Origin: Solirubrobacterales bacterium
GTDB taxonomy: Bacteria > Actinomycetota > Thermoleophilia > Solirubrobacterales > Solirubrobacteraceae
Length of the DNA stretch: 7,578 nt
Assembly (NCBI GenBank): GCA_013695395.1
Contig: JACDAP010000334.1
Span: forward strand, 1-7,578
Reading direction: 5' to 3'
The translations under genes and the position numbers were made by a program. A model generated the notes under the pieces. That model was not told where the DNA came from. It did not search any database and was given only the letters and a program-made list of their open reading frames with translations. Shown here piece after piece: positions 7,249 to 7,578 of this stretch; positions within the stretch are counted from its first letter, which is position 1; the number at the start of each line of letters is the position of its first letter.

Positions 7249-7578
7249 GTGAGCGAGCCGACCTCCCCACGGCCGCTGCGCGGCGCGGTCCTCGGCCTCG
7301 GCATGATCGGCCGCCACCACGCCCGCCTGCTCCAGGCATCCCCGCGGGTCGACTTCGCGGGGGCCGTCGACCCCGGCGGTGACCGCTTCGCGATGGTCGC
7401 CGACCCGGCGCTGCTCTTCACGACCGTCGCGGGGCTCCTGGCCGCCGGGCCGGTCGACTTCGCGATCGTCGCCGTGCCCACCGAGGAGCACCTCCCCGCC
7501 GCCCGCGAGCTCGCCGCCGCCGGCGTGAGCGTGCTCGTCGAGAAGCCGCTCGCCGCGACCGCCGAGGAGGCGCGGGAG
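7249..7578 (+). CDS. Gfo/Idh/MocA-family NAD(P)-dependent oxidoreductase, N-terminal part
   Basis: The first 110 codons of a gene that runs off the right edge. The Rossmann domain shows AVLGLGMIGRHHARLL (13-28), the dinucleotide-binding glycine loop. The acidic strand end is GAVDP (38-42). VDFAIVAVPTEEHLPAA (69-85) and VLVEKPLA (95-102) follow; EKP with Lys99 is the hallmark catalytic/cofactor motif of the family. Members oxidise or reduce sugars and sugar nucleotides. Beside a WbpD-like acetyltransferase, a WbpB-like role (UDP-GlcNAcA 3-dehydrogenase) is plausible but unproven. GTG 7249 is chosen over the in-frame ATG 7240 because ATG 7240 directly abuts the putative -10 hexamer, leaving no room for a transcription start. 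The C-terminal substrate domain is outside the window. Confidence 0.88.
   Translation, partial: MSEPTSPRPLRGAVLGLGMIGRHHARLLQASPRVDFAGAVDPGGDRFAMVADPALLFTTVAGLLAAGPVDFAIVAVPTEEHLPAARELAAAGVSVLVEKPLAATAEEARE

Noticed and set aside
6520..7491. Extended minus-strand start at 7491 for the acyltransferase
   Set aside because: The extra residues run antisense through the oxidoreductase gene and lack hexapeptide repeats. ATG 7227 gives a normal-length enzyme with its own promoter-like site.

Overview
The window is a high-GC bacterial chromosome segment. Gene content and order (ssb, rpsR, rplI, dnaB, a DnaC-type loader, purA, then two envelope-sugar-type genes) suggest an actinobacterium-like lineage. 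I favour class Thermoleophilia (Solirubrobacterales or relatives), but this is inference from composition, gene order and protein style, not from a database search.

Layout. Positions 127-1587 hold the conserved ribosomal/replication cluster: ssb (single-strand DNA-binding protein), rpsR (zinc-type ribosomal protein S18) and rplI (ribosomal protein L9). All three have Shine-Dalgarno sites. The cluster closes with a perfect 11-bp terminator hairpin at 1612-1636. dnaB (1757-4423) then starts under its own promoter. It encodes the replicative helicase interrupted by a 421-residue intein placed exactly inside the Walker A P-loop (GK|intein|S). The intein carries both splicing blocks and a two-motif LAGLIDADG homing endonuclease whose two catalytic aspartates are present. 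dnaB overlaps, in an ATGA junction, a gene for an AAA+ DnaC/IstB-type helicase loader with four N-terminal cysteines (4420-5127). purA (adenylosuccinate synthase, 5170-6501) follows. It meets a convergent minus-strand hexapeptide-repeat acyltransferase (7227-6520), and the two genes appear to share a hairpin whose outer arms contain both stop codons. A Gfo/Idh/MocA oxidoreductase (7249 to the right edge, incomplete) diverges from the acyltransferase across only 21 bp.

How the parts work together. SSB, DnaB and the loader are replication-fork proteins. S18 and L9 are ribosomal. PurA makes the AMP precursor. The acyltransferase and oxidoreductase resemble the WbpD/WbpB type of pair that modifies nucleotide-activated amino sugars for surface glycans, but the substrate cannot be read from sequence. 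Because the intein splits the ATP-binding loop, DnaB should be inactive until it splices.

A second theme is transcription. Four start codons (dnaB, purA, acyltransferase, oxidoreductase) each lie 7-9 nt after a TANNNT -10-like hexamer and lack a Shine-Dalgarno site, which is the signature of leaderless mRNAs. At the divergent pair the two -10 hexamers overlap in one near-palindrome. No RNA genes, insertion sequences or CRISPR arrays were seen, and no gene-free stretch exceeds 300 bases. I found no clearly new biological system. The intein-split helicase next to a dedicated loader is the most notable content.
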